Shown here: positions 10,701-25,700 of the stretch, piece by piece | Numbering within the stretch: position 1 is the first letter of the stretch | Layout: every line of letters begins with the position of its first letter | NCBI GenBank assembly: GCA_034687125.1 | Contig: JAQGBZ010000207.1 | Coordinates: forward strand, 1-64,000 | DNA from: Neelides folsomi | Lineage: Eukaryota; Arthropoda; Collembola; Neelipleona; Neelidae | DNA: 64,000 nucleotides | Direction of reading: 5' to 3' | Translations under genes and position numbers: made by a program | Notes under the pieces: model-generated | Seen by the model: the letters and a program-made list of their open reading frames with translations, nothing else | Told to the model about the DNA's origin: nothing | Databases searched by the model: none

Positions 10701-13700
10701 TTTTTTGTACACTCGGAATCGCATCTCTCAATTTCCACATCATTTGAAATGATTTTTTCTTTTTCATTTTCTTCCGTTTCTTTATGTGGGATCTTCGATG
10801 GTCTCGAGTGTTGCACTTTTGGTGTCGGCGTTTGAACTTCAACTTCGTCTACCTTTTCTTGATCGTTTCTCTTAGGTTCGGATTCAGGTTGAGTGTCATA
10901 ATTGAAAACAGCTATATTATAGGGAAAGAATCTTTATTAACTTTAAAAGTAATTTGGGTATTTAATATATTTAATAACAAAGTTATTAATAGAAAAAAAT
11001 GAATCTTTTATTATATTTAAAAAATTTTTAATAAGAACTATACCTTTAGTTGGTTCGGCAAATATGGTTGTTTTCACTGTTGTAGGTTTCACATCAACTG
11101 TATTGACAAGAGTAACTGCTCCAACAATTGTGCTTATCAACGTTTGTGGAGGAAGAGTCTTTGTAATGATGACCGTATGGGTCATTGTTTGCCCTTCAGT
11201 TGACACAATCATTGTTTCAGTTTCAGTCAGAGTTTGAGTTTTTGTCTCGGTTGAAGTGACAAATCTCGTTGTTTCCTTCTCCGAGGCCTTTGAACGAGAC
11301 GAGGAACTTATCACAGAATTACGGAATTTACCCCTTGTGGGGGTTTGAGCAACCCGGCTAGGATTTATATTCGTTTCTCGCTCGGACTCTTCAACCGATG
11401 TAGAAACTTCCACGCTCACATTCCTCGGCATCGAGATTTGAGTTTTCCTCACATTGTCGTCAGGATCCTCCTGGCTGCTCCGTGAAGAATAAGTTGTGCT
11501 TGAGCTCGAAGTGGAAGTTTCAACTTTGACCTTTACATTCACAACCTTATTTTCATTCTTAATGTTTCGTTCGTCAGTTGTGGTTGTGGCTCGAGTGAAC
11601 ATCTCTCCCGGTTTTCTCGCCGGTCTGAATGTGGTCGGTTTCATGTGTTCCTTCTCCACTTTCTCGCTACTGCTTTCGCTCACTCTTTCAGAGGAAACTT
11701 CTATGTGGGAAATTGGAGCTCTCGGCGTAGTTGAACTTCGTCTCCGATTTTCAAATTGATATTTTGGAGGAGAAAATGTTAAATTGGTTGGTTTTTGTGT
11801 GGTGGCTTCAGAAGGTTCTTTTGAATCAGGCTCTTTGGTTGTCGTTCGTCTGACCCAAGGTGAAAGTGGATTTCTTGTAGGGAAAAATGTTTTCCGTGTT
11901 GGTTTTGTGCTTTCTGTAGTTGGAGCTTCTGTGGTTGTAGATTTGGTGAAAAATGGACGTCTGGTTGGTTGAGGAAATTTGACCGAAGCAGTTGGGTTAA
12001 ATGGAACTGGGCTTTTGGTCGGAATCACAATGCTATGCCTTACAGTTGAAACTGCGCTTTCTTCAGTGGTTAATGCAGTCGGGAATACAAATGTTCGTTT
12101 TGAATTTCCAAATGCAGGCCTTGTGAATCCCTTGCTCGTGGTTTCAAGAATTGGAGTAGATGAAGGGAAATTGATTGAAGGTTTCCTTACTCGAGTTACA
12201 ACGGATTTAACCATGATTTTGGATTTTAAGACGCTTGATGGACTGAGCGGTTCAGTTGGAGCGATTTGTTCCTCTTCTTCGTATTCCTCTTCCTCTTCAT
12301 ATTCCTCCTCATCTTCGTGCATCAAATCGTTCTCTATTGGTTTGGGCTGAGAGACAATTCCCGTTTTCTCACTTCCTGCTTGAGACCGAGTTGGTTCAAT
12401 TTCAGACTCGGATGATTGATGTGTTAAAGTTCCAGCTTTGTTTTCACTCAAACTTGATTTAAATCGATCTCGGAAATTGTTCCGATTCGTACTTTCAATT
12501 TGAGAGGTTCTTGAGGGCAAAATTGCCTTAAAGACATTTGTCGCTATAATTTTATTGTCTTCGTCCACGCTCGCAATCGTGTGAAGTGTTGGAGATTGCG
12601 GTCTTTTGAAAAGATCCTCTTGAGGACGAAGGAGATTTGGTCGTTGGATTGACCCAGGACGATATCTGATAGGTCCAATGCTTGGAAGTTCCAGGACTGG
12701 TGGGCGAAGGCGATTACTGTCAATTGGAGGTGGTTCCATTTCCGTCTTTGGTGGAGGCCCAGGTGGAGGAACTCGGAAGAAATGTTCTCTCGAGCTGCTC
12801 GGCTTGGTGGGAATTGATGTGTTGATCAAATTTTGTTTCACGACTTGTGGCGGAGTTGGTCTTGGTCGAGTTGAAGGAATATTGTTATTATTTGGAAGAG
12901 GTCTGAATGGATTCAATAAATGCCCCCCAATGTGAATTGGCATGTTTGGAGGTCGAGGTTTTGGATGTTTTAAGATTTCATCTTCATCAGAGTCCTCGTA
13001 ATATTCATCCGTCCCGAGATTCTCGGTCGGATTTGGGGAAAGATTCGAAGGTGGTGGATTTTTCTCTTCGATGTTTTGACTTTCAGCTCCCAATTTTTCC
13101 TCTTTCTTATGTTTTTCCTCCTCCACTTTGTTCAACTCTTCGTCCTCAATTCCTTCGCTGTCTTCCAATTCTGCAACTTGATTTTCCTTCACTCCACCAT
13201 TTCCATTTTTAATGTCATTTTCCTTCTCATTTTGATTCCCATTTTGGTGATTTTGATTTGGATGAGGGCGCACAAAACCTGTTCCTGGTCTTAGGATGCT
13301 TGGCCGTTGATTGTAATTAAAATTGATTGGTCGATTATTGTGGTGATTTCCAGGCTGAGGAAGGTTTTGATTTACACGATGTTTTTGCTGAGGTGGCGGA
13401 GGAACTGGATGAACTTTGGAATTCAATTTTTCAAAAGATTCTGCTGAATTTTCATGTGATGAACGAATTTCTTGCCCTTCAGTTGGTCTCAAAATCATTG
13501 GGTTTTTCTTAATAAATTCATTATTTGGATTCCCGTAATGACCCTGATGGCCCACAAGTGGTGGTGGGGGAGGTGGAGGTCTCCGAATGAATTGAGTGTT
13601 AATTGGTCTCCTAATAAACTGTGGCCTCCTTCCGGGTTGACCTTGTGATGGGCCAGTGAGCTGAGGGCCGTTGGCGTTTGGTCTTAGGTTTTGTTGATTT

Positions 13701-16700
13701 TGGATTTGATTCCTATGTGGCAATGTCGGTGGAGTTGGAGGTCGTCTGAAATAATGCTGAAGAGTTTCAAGGGCCCCGGGTCTTTTGTTTTGTTGAGGAA
13801 CTCGGAAAATCGGATTTTGTGCCTGTCCAGGATTTCTATTTACAATAACGTTTGGACTGGGCGGTAACAATTTTTGACTAGGTCGGGGAGGTCCCCGTAA
13901 ATGACCCTCGATTTCTTCGTTTGTCTCTGAATCTGAATAATTGTCTTGTTGAGATTGCGTCCCTTCGGTCTGATTCTCCTTCACTGGGACGAGCTTCAAC
14001 TTTACATTTTCATTCTCAGGGTTCAATTTAGGAAAAGAAATTTCGTTTTGCGAAGGTTGAAGTTTCAAAACTTCTTCTTCGTAATCTTCTTCTTCTCCTT
14101 CTTCGTAAGATATTTCAGAACTATTCGTAACCTCCTCCGCATTGTTATTCTTAAACCCGCCTGGGCGAATGTATTGCGGAATCTTATGAATCTCCACATT
14201 TTTGATTTTGGCGTCTCCCAATCCTTCATCTTCGTAAAAAGGAGCTTTTGGTCTGAAAGTCGTTGGGTTCAACATGTTCCTATAAGTTGTAACTTGAGGA
14301 TGGACGCTGTTTTCTGTCGCGCCAGTGATCAGATTTTCCTCATTAATGTCATGAGATTGAGTTCGATTGCCTTTGGCCGTTGTTGGCCACCACATTTGAC
14401 TCGGAGTAGAAGAAAACAAGCCATCTGGGATGGAGAATTTGTTAATTACATCTTCCTCTGATGTTGTGGATGTAATTATGCCATCCTTGGTGGAAGCTTC
14501 ATTTTCATAAGGTGATTTAATTACTTTATGATTAATTGGATCAATTATTGTGTCTTTGTCTTCCGATCCGCTGAAATCTTGCCCAAAATTACCACCAACA
14601 TTTGTAAAGAATTGCTTTAAGTCAATGAATGGTTTTCGTGAAGTTGAGGTTGAAAGTGTGCCCGAGAATTTCCCATCTGTGGTTGATGAAGGACCAGTTG
14701 TACTGATAAAGTTAAGGTCATCAAATGGATCCTTGACTCCTGGTCTTTTAATTGAATCCTCTTCTGATTCAGTAAGAACTTCCGGTTTTTTCAAACTGTG
14801 TTTATTAAACATTTCTTGAATAGCGGGTGAAATTGAATATTGAATTCCGTCATTCGGCTCCTCACTACTATTCTCTGTAGAAATTTCCATTTGGTGGGAT
14901 GTGGGTGTTGTAGTCAAAGGCGCGGTCGTGATCGGCCCAGGTGTTGTGAATCTCCGTACAAAATTCAACTTTGAAATGCTCCCCTTGTTGAAGTTAGGCG
15001 AAGAACGACGTGAGGTTGTCGACTCTGTAGTCGTTGAAGGCTCAGTTACCCCAAAAGGTGTGATTGGTACTCGCGAGATTTCTTTAATGATCAACTCAGG
15101 GAATTTTGAAGTTGTTGGAGGAGACGTTGAGGAAGATTCTGTTGTTGGCGGGTCATAGGTTTCATGAACGATGAAAATCGTCGATGGCCGTTGTCTGTAA
15201 GGAGGGTAATGAGCTGTAGGGCGAATTTGATTATATTTCTCCTCGCTTTCTCGACTCTCCTCATTGAATGGTGGCGGAGGGCGAGGAGGAGACCAAGGAG
15301 GATGTTGAAACCCGGGGATTAAAATGGAAGTGTGCTTTTCGTTCGCATTTGTCGGGTGAATTGGAGGTCTCCTGACTTCTTTGGAAGTTTCGCTTGAGTG
15401 ATGTTCATAAGATGGGAGTCGGAACGGAGGACGAATATTGTTCAAATTATTGTTATTATTGTTGTTGTTATTATTGTTATTAACAGGCCGAGGCAAAAAT
15501 GGATTGTCAGGATTTAGTCCAGGATGTCTGAAATTGGGAGGTTCACCACTGGGCATTTTCTGATTGCCAAAATGATTAAAAAGATTTTTAATTTCCTCGC
15601 TTGTCTCCAAATTGGCGTTTGATTGTTGTCTGAATGGGCGATTTTCATTCCGGACAATTTTCTTCTCTCCGCTTCCGCTGGGCCCAATTGGTCTAAAAGG
15701 CTTCTGGTCGAAATTGCCCATTGGGACTCGCACAATATTTCCGTTGTGTTGTTCTTTGCTCCCAAATCCCTCATTGCTGTTTTCTAATGGGAAGGGCCTG
15801 TGCAAAGGAGGGAAAATTGGCGAATGTCTCATCGGTGGTTCATTGGGTCCTTGGGGTGGTCCAGGTCTCATCATCGGCGGCGGAGTTGGGATTCTGTTCA
15901 TAGAGAGTTCAGGTGGATGGAAACTTGGGAACGGTTCATTGTCTGGATGACGATTGTGATTCCGGATGAAATTCATTGAATGGAACCGGTTCCTGTTGAA
16001 ATGAGTTCCCGTTGGTGGGATTCGCTCTTCACCTGTGATTTCAGGGCTGTTTTGCTTAGAATTATCAAAATTGGTTGGCCTTCGCATATTGTTTTGTTGC
16101 TGATTATTCTGTTGATTGTTCTGTTGCTGGTTATTTTGTTCTCTGTTATTTTGTTGCTCTCTGTGCTGTTGCTCCCTGTGCTGTTGCTCTCTATGTTGTT
16201 GCTCTCTGTGTTGTTGTTCCCGATTGTGGAGGTTAGGTCTGATAATTTGTTCTCTGCTGTTTTGATGCTCACGACTATTTTGCTGTTCTTTACTATTTTG
16301 ATGTTCATGGCTATTTTGTTCTCTGCTGTTATGTTGTTCTTCCATACTTGGCCTGTTCCTTTCTGGGATAATTGGTCGTCGTTGAGGAACTTCGGGTCGT
16401 TCAGGTCGGATTTCAAAAACTCCAGAAATCGGTCTATTAAATTGGTTCGGGCCTTGTGGTCGAGGAAAAAGAACTTCGTTAGAATTGGTCTGTTCGTTAG
16501 AGAGTGTAATTTGGCTTTTAAATTGCTGAGGAGGAGAGTCCTGACTTCTTGAAGGAGGTCTTTGATGAGGTCGACGGACATCTTCAATCTTCTGAGGATT
16601 AAATGTTGCTTTTTCTTCTGAACTTTCTTCTTTAGGTCCAATGGGAACAATCGGCCCTCCAGTCACCACTTTGACCAGTGTAGGTTTGTTCAAATACATT

Positions 16701-19700
16701 GGTCTTTCTTCTGAACTCGATTGTTGGTACATCATTTGATCCTCTTTGTGTTTCTTGACAGACGCTGCAGCAGCGGCCATTTGAGCATACAAATTCTGTT
16801 GCATGTTGTTCTTTCCTGGCAAATAATTTTCAAACCTGTGCCCATACGGCTTAATTTCAGCCTTCACAATTTGTGGGTGTGTAGGAGTCGGCGGCATCAT
16901 TTGGTCCCTCTCATTTGACAATGGACGGAAATTAGGTTCATTTGCATGAGAAAGGACCGGACGGCGGGGAATGGCATCATGTGCTGGTTTCCCCAAAGGA
17001 ATGAATTGAGGCTCGTTGGACGTGAAATACGGTCCTTCGTTAGGCGGCCTCATGAACAAAGGTCGAGAATATCCGCTGTCCGAATGTTGAGTGTCATTCC
17101 GAGCAATGGGAGACAACCCACTTTTAATTAATCCAGCCATGTTGCTCAACATCGGTCCCAGCTTTGTGAGTGTTGAAGCACCCAGTCCACCCAGTCCAAT
17201 TGCACCCAAGTTGAGAATCGGACCCCAATTGATTCCCGTCCCAGCGGCCACAGCATTCGTTCCAGCAGCGACCAGTCCAGAACCTCCAGCAAGACCAATG
17301 GCGCTTTTACTTGGGCCGCTGTGAGCACTTGGGCCGGATGGCCCAGTCCCCGGGTTAGGTGGCCCTGATCCTCCAAAAACATGGATAGGTTTCCGATCAT
17401 CGTTTTTATGATCTTCAGAGGATTCCTCGCTTTTTTCTGTCTCTTCAGCAGCGTCAGTTTCTTCCGATGTCCCTTCGTGGTCTTTGAATGGCTTGAGTGC
17501 ATAAACTCGGGTCGAACTTGGAATCTCGTCGTCGTATACCAAATGATTGGCTGTGGATTTTGTCGGTCTTTTGGTCGTCCTTCGTGTGGTGGTCAATTTC
17601 TCCTTTTTATTATTTTCATTTTTATTCCCATTCCCATCTTTAGGCTTCGATGTGGTGATTTTTAAGACAACTTCTTCATGTTCGGGTTGACCGGCATTTG
17701 TGAATTTTATTAAAGTGACTTCCTCGCCCGAATCGACCCCTTCCGCATTTTCCTCATTCTCAATGTTGAGTTGGATCTCTGTGGAGTCTTCTTCACCTTT
17801 GCTATGAACTTTGCTGCTGGTTGGAGCAGGAGTTGTGGTTTTGATCTTGTTTTTCGATCTTGTGGAATTTTTACCAGGTCGTTTTGTATTCAAGTCGTAT
17901 ATTTTGACAGGTTGAAGAAGTGTTTCATGTGGTTCCTTAAATGCCTCAACTTCCTTGTCCTCATCATAAAAATCTTCATTAAAATCAGCCGTAGAAGTCA
18001 TTTCATTTAAAATAGCAAATATTTCCTGCGTCTTGTCCGGATTGATTGATTTGCTCGTCGAGGCCGTGTGCATCTCTTTGTTTTCAAAAAGATTGTCAAT
18101 GGTTAAGAACGGCGATTTTGATACGGATTTTGATGGAGCTTTCGAACTACTGCTTTTCTGACTTGATTGATGTGAGTCAATCAAAGAGGAAATGTATCCA
18201 AGATCAAATTCCGGACTGTCGGCTTCAGAAGCCGGTTCTTGGAGCGGGACCGGCGTGCGAGGGGGCGGAGGGAACAAATCACTTTCGGTGTCAAGAGCCA
18301 AAAGAATCCCTGTTGGTTTCACTTTTATTTTGACAAAGGAAGAGGAGAGCGGAGGCGTCGCGATGTGGGACAAAGGCTTGTCGTAATCGTTCCCACTCGG
18401 AGTTGTCGTCACGATCCGCTCCCCATTCTCCTCATCAAAGTCCAACGGAGTGGTCGTGGTCCCTTCCTCATCGTCAGGCAAATAAGCCGTGGAGTAGAGT
18501 TGGATGTTCATGGTGCGAGTGGGGGAAAGGAACTCGAGCTCATCTTGGCTCATTGTCTCTGCTAGGACTGAAACAATGTGGCTGATTTCCTCCTTCATCT
18601 CATCAAATTGTTCTTCGGAGTAAGTTCCCGTCGGCTGTTTCGTCGGCTTCTTTCTTTTTTCGGGCTCAACTTCAAATGCCAGTTCCTCATTGTCCTTCGG
18701 ATAATGAGGCCCTGAAACTGACTCCGTGATGAGAACGGGCAGAAGTGTAGAAACCGTCTTTGTGGGAATGACCTCTTCCACTGAGGATGACATGTCAAGT
18801 AGAACAGAATGCTTGGATAAATAAGAGCTCTTTAATGCGTTGATGTACTGAAAATTTAGAGCGGTTGGAACAGCTTCGGTAATTATTTTTGAGACTACTT
18901 GAGTCCTGGACCGGATTTTGGTATCGCCGTTGTTGACCCCGCCAAGGACAGTGGTGTAATAAGTATATGTTGTGAAATAGGTCTTCGTGGCGTAAATCAT
19001 AACTGGCTCAAGTTGGCCCAAAGAACTTGACATTTTCCTCACGACAGTTGCCGAAGGAAGAATGTCAATTTGGGCATCTTCCGTCTTTTCGTATACGGAA
19101 GGGAACATGAGGGTTGCGGAGGGTTTGAGGGTTTTCTCCGTCACCACATTGGAGCTAAAGGCCAAGGTGCTCGTGACGATGAGGTTTCCTCCTTCGCCCA
19201 ACAAAGTCGTGAGGTAGGTGAATGTTGTATAAAAGGTCTTTTTCGCGGGGGAGGGTGGCAACGGACTTGCCAGGTCTTGATTGTAATTGGCGATGCTTGC
19301 AGGAACTAGGGCTTCCGTGACCACGACCTGAGTCACTGTCTCCCTCGTCGTCATCACGTTGCTCTTCAAATTGTCGTGCACGAGGGTTTTTGAGAAGGTG
19401 AAGGTCGTGAAGTACGTTTCGGTCTCAAAGACGCGAGAGGAGAGGGACGGAGCAAATTGGAAACTTGAGCTTGGTTTAAGGTATGCAGGTACGGTCACGA
19501 GGTTGGAGACAGTTTCACGGCTCGTGATGACTACGGGGAGACGACCGGAGCCAGCCCCGGCCGTGAAGGTGTTAAAGTATGTGTACGTCGTTTTGTGAGT
19601 GTTGGTGATGAAGGAGGAATGGAGGGAATGAAGAACTCCGGGAGCCACCGTGCTGGCGTCGGCCTTCAACGATGGAGAGTACGATGTCGACGGCTTGTAT

Positions 19701-22700
19701 TTTTGGGTCATCACGTTGGATATTATCTGTTAAATGAGGAAGTTGAATTAAATATGGGATTAAAATGTTTAATTTATGTATGTGTAAGAAGATGATAATT
19801 TGATAGTTGATGGAGTGTGAAGCTACCTCTTTTCTGCTACTAACAATTGTACTTTTCCTCTGCAGAAGCGTCGTCATGTAGGTGAAAGTTGTGACGAGAG
19901 TCTTTGTCACAAAATCCGGCGTGGCTGAGCGAACGATTGAGTGAAGTAGATGGTCAATCGCATTGTTCTGGAGTTGGTTATCAAAGCAAATTAGTAATTT
20001 ATTGATTAAAGCATTTCTTAGATAATTCGATTTAATAAAATTATTAAATATAATGTAATTTTCAATAAGCAAAGCTATTTAATTAAGCCTAATAAGTTCA
20101 CATTAAATTGTGATTTTTTGAAACAACGAATCTATTTATCTTTGTAAATTATATAAATATTACATTGTTCCTGCATTTACTTACGATACTCCAATTCTCA
20201 TACTGAATTGTTTTCACTTATGTAATGAGTAATTAGAATGAGATGTATCCTATTTAATTAATAGGTAAGTGTCTATTGAACTTGAACTCAAAGCCGTAAT
20301 TTGGGGAAATGCAAAAAAATCTTCTTCCGATCTATTGACGAAAATATTAACTATACGATAAAAATTAAAATTGATAGATGGAAGCACAGAAAGTGCTATA
20401 TTACCCTCATAAAGTAATTATTTTAGAATTATCTAATATTGCAAATTATATATTATGGCATTAAATTAATTAGCTCAAAGGATAACCGAAGTGAAAATAT
20501 TTGAGAGTTAAAGCAATCTTAATGTAAGTGTTTATTTTTACTAACTAATTGTAAACAAATCATTGTAATGTTTAGCTTGTCACTGGAGGAAACATCTGTT
20601 CACTTAACTTTCAATGCCCATTATTCTAATAGAAAAGAGCCATTGAATTCATTGAAGAGGATTCTGGCAAACTTAATAATGCTGTGGATCCTGAGAATTG
20701 TTAATTGAGCGAAAGAGAGCAATTACCGGCTTGTCAGGATGTTCAACGAGGTGGAATTGTCTCGACACCGTGGAGGGCGGGAGAGTTATTGGCTTCGGGC
20801 TCACTGGCACCGGACTCAATGGCGTCCTCTCAAATCCTATGAAAGCTGTTTTATCACCTGTAGCAAAATATTACCAAATTATGCAAAAAAGTCGCGATTG
20901 ATTTGAACTGAAGTAATAGAATTTCATATTACTTTAATTATTGGACATTTTAAATATTTAAATGGCTTAATAGTTTACAATAATTTATTAATCCGAAAAT
21001 AATTTATAATCAATCACATTTCAAATATTTTGTAATTCCAATTATTTTTGATTTTTTGACTTTTTAGTGCTTGGAGTTAATATATAGGTTTTTAGCGAAG
21101 AATAAAATTAGTCAAATCTTACCTCTGACAATGACTTCGACACCGTTTCCCATGACTTTAGTGGCGAGATTTCTCCCGGACTGAATGAAGAGTCTTCCTC
21201 CTGTCACCCTTTGTTCTGTCACATTCGCCTCCGTCAGTAATGGAAACTCCTGACCTACTCACAACCCCAAAACACATTAAACTCTTACTCCCATTGTCTC
21301 AATATCCTTCTCCCTTTCACCCTTCATTAATCTTCATTCTTCCTAATTAAAATGATGTCAGCTTTACACATGAACTTCAGATTTTTAATGATAAACATAA
21401 ATGATGAATCTCCTCATATAAACCTTCATGCATTGTATTGCATATTCGTTTTTATTAACAGCGAAAGTATCACCTTCAATTATGGTTGATGGAAGCCATT
21501 TGTGTGAGATATGAATTACTTTAATGCACAAGTTAATTATAAAATAAATTATGATGATCTTCTTTTTTGAAAATTATGAGAATAAGCAGCTTAATGAAAA
21601 GGCAAAAGCACATTAAAAGGTTAAAAGGTAAAGCACCTAGATAAAATAATCATGCTTTATTATTTATGAAAAAATTGCAAGTTTTATTATCTTAAATAGG
21701 TGAAAGTAGGAAGAGTTGAAAAATTGTTTGAGGTAAAGTTCATAGAAGAAGTGCTTATTATTTTTATTTGGCACACACTTATCATTTTATTTCAAAATAC
21801 ATTGTGTTATAAAACAATCACATTAATTTCATGAATTGTTAACATAAATCTGCTTACATGTTATTTTCGCAATTTCTGATTTACTTGATGGAAGATTTAC
21901 ACACGCAGTACGATTAGGTATACATACTAATTTTATATAACAGAAAGTAAATATAAATCCTATGAACCTATTTTATATTTATATCTTTAATACCTAAGTA
22001 TGCATGATAAAAATTATTTATGTAATATTTATAAACTATGTATCTTATAAATGAACTGGTGATTTTCTTGTTAATTACATACATTAAAATATATAATTAA
22101 TTAAGATTACTGTAAATTATGAATAATTTGGAATTACATAAATGATTGGTGATTTTTTGCCCAATTAAAGTCTAATAAACTAATGAATTAATTTAATCAA
22201 CAATTATTTTTTATTATAAAACTAAATATCTTATTATTAGAGCATAGATACTAAATACTAATTACAAATACTAAAAACATATTCTTTAAATGCTTAAATT
22301 TAGTTTAAGTAGAAGAACTCTTAACTTAATATTAAAATTAATTTTCGTTCATATTCTAAAATGAAAGACCAAGTATTCGTTGGCCAACATTATTTCATTC
22401 CAAGCATCAAGATTCTTAGAGGCGTAAATTATGTTATTTAATTCTTTTCATTTTCGTAACATTAAATATGAAAATGTAAAAGTTAATACGCTCCAGCTAC
22501 AAGTATAGTGTTATTAAAAAATTATATTATTTGTATAGGTATATGATAATATTATATATTTTATTTAATGACGTTAAATATGAATATGATTGTAATATTG
22601 ATTGAGTTTAATATTTTAATACTCGTTTGATATTTTAAGCATTCTTATTACTCCATTACTCGTATCAAGACTCCTTAATCAAGTTATATTAACAATAAGT

Positions 22701-25700
22701 AAGGTATATAGAGTTTTAAAAGTAGAAAAATAGTTAGCTATTTAATAAAAATACAAAAATTACTTTTTTCTTCTCACATCCTTTTCTGCCATATTCTAAA
22801 AGCTTAATTGTTTTAAAACCTTTGTACAAAAATATCCTCAATCATTAACATTTAATCATTTTAGTATCAAAATAAAATTTAAATTCCTTTTACAATTCCA
22901 AAAGTACAAAAATATTAAGTGCAAAACCATTAATTTGAATTTCAATAAAAACTTGAATGGTTTATTGTATCCCATGTGAGTTTGACATTTACCTGTATAA
23001 TAAATGAATGTCTTCGTACCTTAACAATGTAATATTGTACACACTTACAAATAAACCCCTAAAAGTATTTGCAAAATTATGTGCTTCAAGAATAAAAAGA
23101 CAGAGATAGGAAGAAGACAAGAAGTAAAAAAAGACAGAATAGAAACGAAGTAAGACATTAATAATTACTTAACTACAAATCAAACTAAAATGTAAAAACA
23201 TCAGACACATCCCCCAGAACACTATCTAAACTTTGGGTTGGGGTAAAGGGTACTGGGAGGTCGGACGAACGATCCACCATAAGTTCTGAAGACATCAAAC
23301 TATCGAAAGTTCCTTCGCTTGAACTTGGAGAATTCTCCATTTCCTCACTGCCTTCAATTAAATGGGGAAAGTTAGCATAACTGGTGAATAATCCACTATC
23401 GAAGATTCCAGTAGGTTGGACCAACACAGTCGGAGCTTCCCGTTTTCTTCTTCCGTTCACGGTGCTCAGGACGGTGCTGAACTCCCCTGGATTTTTCCCT
23501 GAGACGTATAAAGTAATGACCGAGGCTGCTTGTTGACTCTCGTCCTTTTCCAACTTGTCTTGATTATTCGATTCAGCTTCTTCTTCCTCCTCGTCCCGCT
23601 GCTGTTGTTGCGGTTGAGGCTGCTTGGTGGCTAAAATCTGCTGCGGAGGTTGAGTGGAAACGATTTGCTGTTGCTGGTGCAAGAATTGCTGTTGTTGCAA
23701 AAGTTGGTTTTGGAGTTGGAGAAGGGCCGGGGATAAATGGGGTTGTTGGATTTGCGGGAGTTGTTGTTGTTGGGTGGGCTGGGCGGGTTGGGTTTGGGTC
23801 GGGGTGACGACGGTCGTCTCGGTGATGAACTCCGTGGCAGTGATCACATGGGTCGAGCTCTCCACGATCGTGGTCTTGATCGCCTTCCCGTGCAGGGTGA
23901 TGGGGATGACGGTGGATGTGAAGTCGGTGACGGTGGTCACGTACATCGTCGTCTTGGTGTTGAAGTGAGTGGTGGGAGTGGCGGGGGCCGGAGGAGCCGC
24001 TTGGGTGCTCATCTGTTGGAGATTCCCGAGCATAAAATTATTATTCAGGTTCCCCAGGAGCTGGTTGAGGAGAAGGTTCGTCAGCTGGTTGGGGTCAGTG
24101 AGGGGATTCGCCGTCACTGTGCTCGTCACTGGCTCAACCGAGTACACCGTGGAAGGGAGAATATGGGAGAAGGACGTTTTCCGTCCTCGGATCGTCGTCG
24201 GGGTGAAAGTTACACTCGTCGTGGTCGACTCGCGAATCACGAACCGCGTGATCTCCGTGACACCAAAGGATGGCATGGAGCTGAGCTCCGAGGCGATGAC
24301 CAGGACCCGTTGACCCTGGTAGTCCGACTGGCTGTATTGGTATGGGGCCAAGGTCTCCAGGGAAGGGCTCGGAGTCACGATCGTTTTCAGCTCCGTCATT
24401 TTCCCGTTAAAGTAAGGGATTTGTGTCTCGGCAGGGACGTAGTGAGTCACGACAATTGTCTCTTTCTCTGGCTCCTTCTCCTTCACTTCATATTCCTCCA
24501 CATTGCCATTGAGGTAGCGGTTCGACCCACGGCCTCGAGACGTAGTGAAAGTGTTCCGATTTCGGGGAGTGGGACGGCTCGTGGTCGTCTCGGGCTGCCT
24601 GTACCGGGACCTGAACCGGGAGCGGGGCGAAGAGGTCGTTGTGGTCAGTTGGGTAGTTCGTGCCCGGGTCGGGTTTCTCCTGAGGCTAGAATAAGGCGTT
24701 CTCCGGGTGGTTGTGTCGGAGTTTGTGAGGGTGAATGGCGTTCGCCGAGCATGGGAAGAAGCCGGCGTGGGAGTAATTCTTCCCCTGAACCGCGACGGAG
24801 GCCTTGGAGTCGTGGTCGTCGTCGTGGTTGTCGTCGTGGTCGTGGTCGTCCTTCGGGTCGTGGGAGGGGGCGGGGGAGTGTCGTCATACTCGTAATACTC
24901 GTCATAGTCTAAAGTGGAATAAGTCATAGGTCGGATATTAGACACTGCCATTGGCATTGACCGAAGTCGTGCGCTCGAAATATACTGATTGTGGTTAGAG
25001 AGTGGGTTAGTAAAGGGAGACTGTGTGAGTGTTGTTACAGGGGTCCGAAAACTCATTCTATGTCCATAGTCAACTTGCCTGGGAAATCGTCTACTCCTTG
25101 GATGATCTTCCACCTCGTACTCGTACGATGCATACGGCGGAGGAACGATCGCTCCGAAAAACTCCGAACCGCTGTCCACGAGGTCGGGAATGTTGACCAT
25201 GTCTTTGGGACCATAAGGCGCCACTTGCACGTCCGTCCCGCTCGCTTCAGCCACCATCTCGTCCTTATCCCCGGATTGAAATTTGGTCGCGTTCAATCCG
25301 GGATTTTTGCTCTCTTGGTAATCCAACTCTCCATCGTAGAATTCTCCTCCTTCCTTCTCCGTTGTGGAGGTGGAGGAAGGGGCCGTAGTTTGGGGCCGAA
25401 TTAACCCAGTGTTTGGAAAGCTGGCCGGACGGGCCCGAGGTGCAAAGGACCTCTTTGTTGTTGTGGATCTTGTTGGAGGAGCCGTCGTGGTCCTTTGGCG
25501 ATTGTTAGTTTTAGCTGTTGGCTTTGGAGTGTTTTTAGCTGTGGATGGAAGGGATGGTGCTGAACTGCTCCTTTCATTGTCATCCGAACTTCCCGTCGTT
25601 GTTCCTCTCGTGGCGACCGTTGGCCTTTGGAAAGAACTGCCGGGTCGTCGTCTCAAAAATGGAAGTTCCCGGGAGGAGGCTGGGCGGACTGTGCTCGGCT

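Noticed and set aside
15973-16650. 225-codon minus-strand frame and 190-codon plus-strand frame over exon B
   Set aside because: Shifted readings of Gln/Asn/Arg-rich repeats in the real exon; hydrophobic runs arise from CAA/CAG codons read in other frames.
23185-23349. Treating the last 55 codons of exon A as intron read-through
   Set aside because: GC content and codon choice match the exon rather than the AT-rich DNA after the stop, so the in-exon stop is probably used in at least one form.
23737-24912. 391-codon plus-strand open frame antisense to exon A
   Set aside because: It is Arg/Gly-rich and mirrors the Thr/Pro/Arg low-complexity codons of the minus-strand exon; no domain and no own splice signals.
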